Shown: positions 6,739 to 8,520 of the stretch, one piece after another
Numbering within the stretch: position 1 is the first letter of the stretch
Layout of the letters: the number at the start of each line of letters is the position of its first letter
Source of the DNA: Myxococcales bacterium
Lineage (GTDB): Bacteria > Myxococcota_A > Polyangia > Haliangiales > J016
Direction of reading: 5' to 3'
Length of the DNA stretch: 8,520 nt
Assembly: GCA_014238595.1 (NCBI GenBank)
Contig: JABAAV010000072.1
Coordinates: 1-8,520, forward strand
Position numbers and translations under genes: made by a program
Notes under the pieces: generated by a model
What the model was told of the DNA's origin: nothing
Databases searched by the model: none
The model's input: only the letters and a program-made list of their open reading frames with translations

Positions 6739-7650
6739 TCAAAAACAAAGCAATTCATCCTCTCCGAATAGGCATTGAGCTATGCCATCACAGACATTTA
6801 ATAGAGGTATTGTATTACCATCTAGACATGGGAAGTCCGGTAGAAGATTAATGAATACACAATATAGTGGATCTTCATCTTCTTGATCAGGACAATCAGC
6901 ATAGATGCCATCACAAACATATTCAGCAGGAATGCATGAGCCATCGTTGCATGTAAATACATCGCAGTTTTGTGGTGCTGATGTGTTTGATCCTGAGCAA
7001 TTGATTTCATCTTCTTGATTAGGACAATCAGCATAGATGCCATCACAAACATATTCAGCAGGAATGCACGAGCCATCGTTGCATGTAAATCCATCGCAGC
7101 TTTGTGGTGCGGCGGGTTGTGGATCTGCGGGTTGTGGGTCTACTGGTTGTGGTTCTGCAGGTGTTGATGATTCTTGTTCTGGACAATTAATTTCGTCTTC
7201 TTGATCAGGACAATCTGAATAAATATTGTCACAGACCCATTCATAAGGAATGCATGTTCCATCACTGCATTCGAAACGATCGGGTGGACAGATTTGTTGA
7301 TTTTCATTCTGAGAAATACAGTCTATTTCATCATCATTATCACGACAATCCCTGACTCCATCGCAGACGTTCTCAAGAGCAATGCATTGATTATCAAGAC
7401 ATTGATACTCTTGCGAAGAACATAAATTACATTCCTTTTCATCTTCACCCTCTGTACAGTCATCAATACCATTACACAATGCAACGGCAGATATACATGA
7501 TCCGTTGTTACATTGGTATTGATCTTCAATGCAGAGAATTTGTTCAACAGGTATAGCTGTTGCTATTAATTCTGAAGAACAGTGTGCAAAGATAAAAAGA
7601 AACAACCCTAAAATAGATATTCTTTTTGTCATACTAGAAATACTTTGCAT
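6739..7650 (-). CDS. Exported LDL-receptor class A repeat protein
   Basis: Signal peptide or lipoprotein signal (KRISILGLFLFIFAHC, Cys24) followed almost entirely by LDL-receptor class A modules, small calcium-binding domains with three disulfides, common in animal receptors and found in some predatory or marine deltaproteobacterial lineages. Complete six-Cys modules are at about 40-74, 77-111, 121-156, 185-218 and 229-264, each with a D/E calcium cluster near its end (for example CDGVRDCRDNDDEIDC). A sixth, degenerate module (about 274-302) closes the protein. A Pro/Gln-rich linker (about 164-183, PQPVDPQPADPQP) separates modules 1-3 from 4-6. It probably binds protein or ligand at the cell surface; no enzyme domain is present. 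Met7 (start at 7632) would give a more typical signal peptide and is an alternative start. The ligand is unknown. Confidence 0.88.
   Translation of the reverse strand: MQSISSMTKRISILGLFLFIFAHCSSELIATAIPVEQILCIEDQYQCNNGSCISAVALCNGIDDCTEGEDEKECNLCSSQEYQCLDNQCIALENVCDGVRDCRDNDDEIDCISQNENQQICPPDRFECSDGTCIPYEWVCDNIYSDCPDQEDEINCPEQESSTPAEPQPVDPQPADPQPAAPQSCDGFTCNDGSCIPAEYVCDGIYADCPNQEDEINCSGSNTSAPQNCDVFTCNDGSCIPAEYVCDGIYADCPDQEDEDPLYCVFINLLPDFPCLDGNTIPLLNVCDGIAQCLFGEDELLCF
6874..7110. repeat. Recent duplication of an LDLa module (132-bp period)
   Basis: Bases 6874-6978 and 7006-7110 match at 101 of 105 positions by direct comparison, offset by 132 bases (44 codons). They encode modules 5 and 4 of the LDLa protein. 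The four differences are all single-base changes. The other modules are much less alike in DNA, so this duplication is young. Confidence 0.93.
7112..7156. repeat. 15-bp tandem repeat coding the Pro-rich linker
   Basis: Three 15-bp units (GCGGGTTGTGGATCT, GCGGGTTGTGGGTCT, ACTGGTTGTGGTTCT) run in tandem. On the - strand they encode the pentapeptide D/E-P-Q-P-A/V/T-type repeats of the linker between LDLa modules 3 and 4. This stretch is more GC-rich than its surroundings. Confidence 0.85.
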
Positions 7651-7976
7651 ATTTCATGCCAACAGGAGAGATGATGGCATTTGTTCTTATATGTGTATTT
7701 CTGAGGGGATTGGGATGTTATTGATTCACATCCTGTCTATGACACAAGGATATTTTTTCGGACATGTTTGTCCGAGAAGTAGGATGATTCACAGTACTTA
7801 TCAATGAAACAGATTGAGTTGATTAAACACTGTTATAGATAAGAGTATCAATCTGAGAATGATTGCAGTGATCCAATCGTGGTTATATCTACATGCTGCG
7901 CAAACTTTCAATGATCAACATGGTTATTGAAACCATTTGCGATCTCTGTTTGTGATGATGACATCAATGCGATGTG
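7651..7976. other. Gene-free interval between LDLa gene and crcB
   Basis: No credible gene on either strand. It must hold the promoter of the LDLa gene and the 3' end of the crcB transcript, both on the - strand. A TATAAG at about 7690-7695 (- strand) could be a -10 element, but I see no convincing -35. Small hairpins are present: TCGGACA/TGTCCGA at 7758-7775 and ATGGTT/AACCAT at 7920-7936. Neither is followed by a proper T run, so I do not call a terminator. Confidence 0.5.
7758..7775. other. Short perfect hairpin
   Basis: TCGGACA (7758-7764), a 4-base TGTT loop, then TGTCCGA (7769-7775). On the + strand a run of six T precedes it; on the - strand six A follow it, so it is not an intrinsic terminator in either direction. 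It lies about 110 bases upstream of the LDLa start and could be an operator or a 5'-leader hairpin; its role is unknown. Confidence 0.4.
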
Positions 7977-8357
7977 TTAGAAATTAATGATGATACGCAT
8001 CAATTCTTTCCCAACAATAATAGCCGTAAAGGAAAGGCCTAATGTCACTACAATATTGATTGATGCAAGCCCATAATGATAGGCGCTAAACAGATTTACT
8101 GTTTCCATTGCAAAGGCAGACATAGTGGTCAAAGATCCCGTAAAGCCTGTGGCTACCAATAATGTATAGCGACTATCTAGATTCCAATGATGTGATGCGG
8201 TCATAAAAAGTCCAAGGATCAAGGAACCTAAAATATTGACAATGAGTATATGGATAGGAAACGTTCCAAATAGAAGCATCGATGGCGATAATTTATAGCG
8301 AAGCATCGCACCGAGTGCACCTCCTAACGCCACGAGGCTTATCTCTAACCCTTTCAC
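7977..8357 (-). CDS. crcB: Fluoride channel FluC/CrcB
   Basis: Small four-helix membrane protein that works as an antiparallel homodimer and exports toxic fluoride from the cytoplasm. Family motifs are in order: GGALGAMLRY (12-21, GGxxGAxxRY), N41 with G44 and G49 in VNILGSLILG (pore Asn), and GFTGSLTTMSAF (71-82, the TTFSTF break and 'Phe box'). The first Phe of that box is Met79 here; the second, Phe82, is kept. I chose the GTG at 8357 as start: TAAGG lies eight bases upstream, and the 126-residue product has normal family length and begins MKGLEISLVALGG. The longer frame from ATG at 8447 would add 30 residues that no FluC needs. No other gene adjoins it on this strand. Function is well supported by the motifs. 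Confidence 0.92.
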   Translation of the reverse strand: MKGLEISLVALGGALGAMLRYKLSPSMLLFGTFPIHILIVNILGSLILGLFMTASHHWNLDSRYTLLVATGFTGSLTTMSAFAMETVNLFSAYHYGLASINIVVTLGLSFTAIIVGKELMRIIINF

Positions 8358-8520
8358 GAACACGACCTTACTAAATATATAACCAAAGAGCGATATGTAT
8401 GTTTTTGTGTTGCACCAACGCAACAGTACTGAGGTGTGAGAGGCCACAATATCAGGTCATGGCAGCAATGTTTGATGTGCATGTGGTTTGCTAAGCCATT
8501 GATTTTATTGTGAAATATTG
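8358..8520. other. Upstream region of crcB, no gene seen
   Basis: Contains the crcB ribosome binding site (TAAGG at 8366-8370 on the - strand). I looked for a fluoride riboswitch, which often precedes crcB, and did not find its conserved core. The short inverted repeat TGTTGC/GCAACA near 8408-8425 is the only structure noticed; its meaning is unclear. Confidence 0.4.

Noticed and set aside
6874..7156. CRISPR-like array
   Set aside because: The repeats are coding LDLa modules and a Pro-rich linker in frame, with no conserved short repeat and unique spacers.
7529..7807. Open frame of 92 codons on the + strand
   Set aside because: It lies across the start of the LDLa gene on the other strand, has no domain, and no Shine-Dalgarno; a chance frame.
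8358..8447. N-terminal extension of CrcB from ATG 8447
   Set aside because: FluC proteins begin just before the GGxxGA helix; a good Shine-Dalgarno supports GTG 8357 and none is seen for 8447.
8358..8520. Fluoride riboswitch upstream of crcB
   Set aside because: The conserved core (including the TGATGACTCCTA-like segment) is not found on the - strand.

Overview
The window is an AT-rich stretch of bacterial chromosome (about 40% GC by eye) with seven protein-coding genes and no RNA gene, CRISPR array or insertion sequence that I can see. The organism is Gram-negative: there are secreted lipoproteins and a probable outer-membrane barrel ending in phenylalanine. Two features, LDL-receptor class A repeats in an exported protein and a Cys-rich insert in a surface nucleotidase, are typical of Myxococcota/Bradymonadota-type (former deltaproteobacterial) genomes. 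That lineage call is inference. The low GC argues against the classical high-GC myxobacteria.

Left part (90-4869, + strand): three exported proteins in a row. They are a 5'-nucleotidase family lipoprotein with all active-site residues present, a lipoprotein whose second half looks like two OB-fold domains of the type found in secreted nucleases, and a predicted beta-barrel outer-membrane protein. The first two reading frames overlap, and the third follows after 48 bases with a good ribosome binding site. Together they look like a cell-surface unit for handling extracellular nucleotides or nucleic acid. Only the nucleotidase has a firm function.

Middle part (4902-6612, - strand): a compact operon read right to left. 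It encodes a P-loop ATPase/kinase of the NadR/AAA_28 type, a single EutN/CcmL bacterial microcompartment (BMC) vertex protein, and a class II (FucA-like) aldolase. The aldolase has a flexible linker and a C-terminal amphipathic helix that resembles a BMC encapsulation peptide. No hexameric or trimeric shell gene is present here, so this looks like a satellite locus of a sugar-phosphate-cleaving microcompartment. It converges tail-to-tail with the barrel gene, with 32 bases between them.

Right part (6671-8357, - strand): a likely terminator hairpin, then a 303-residue exported protein with five complete LDL-receptor class A modules and one degenerate one (two modules come from a recent 132-bp-period duplication). 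A 326-base gene-free stretch follows, then a FluC/CrcB fluoride channel gene that probably starts at an internal GTG. The last ~160 bases hold no recognisable gene.
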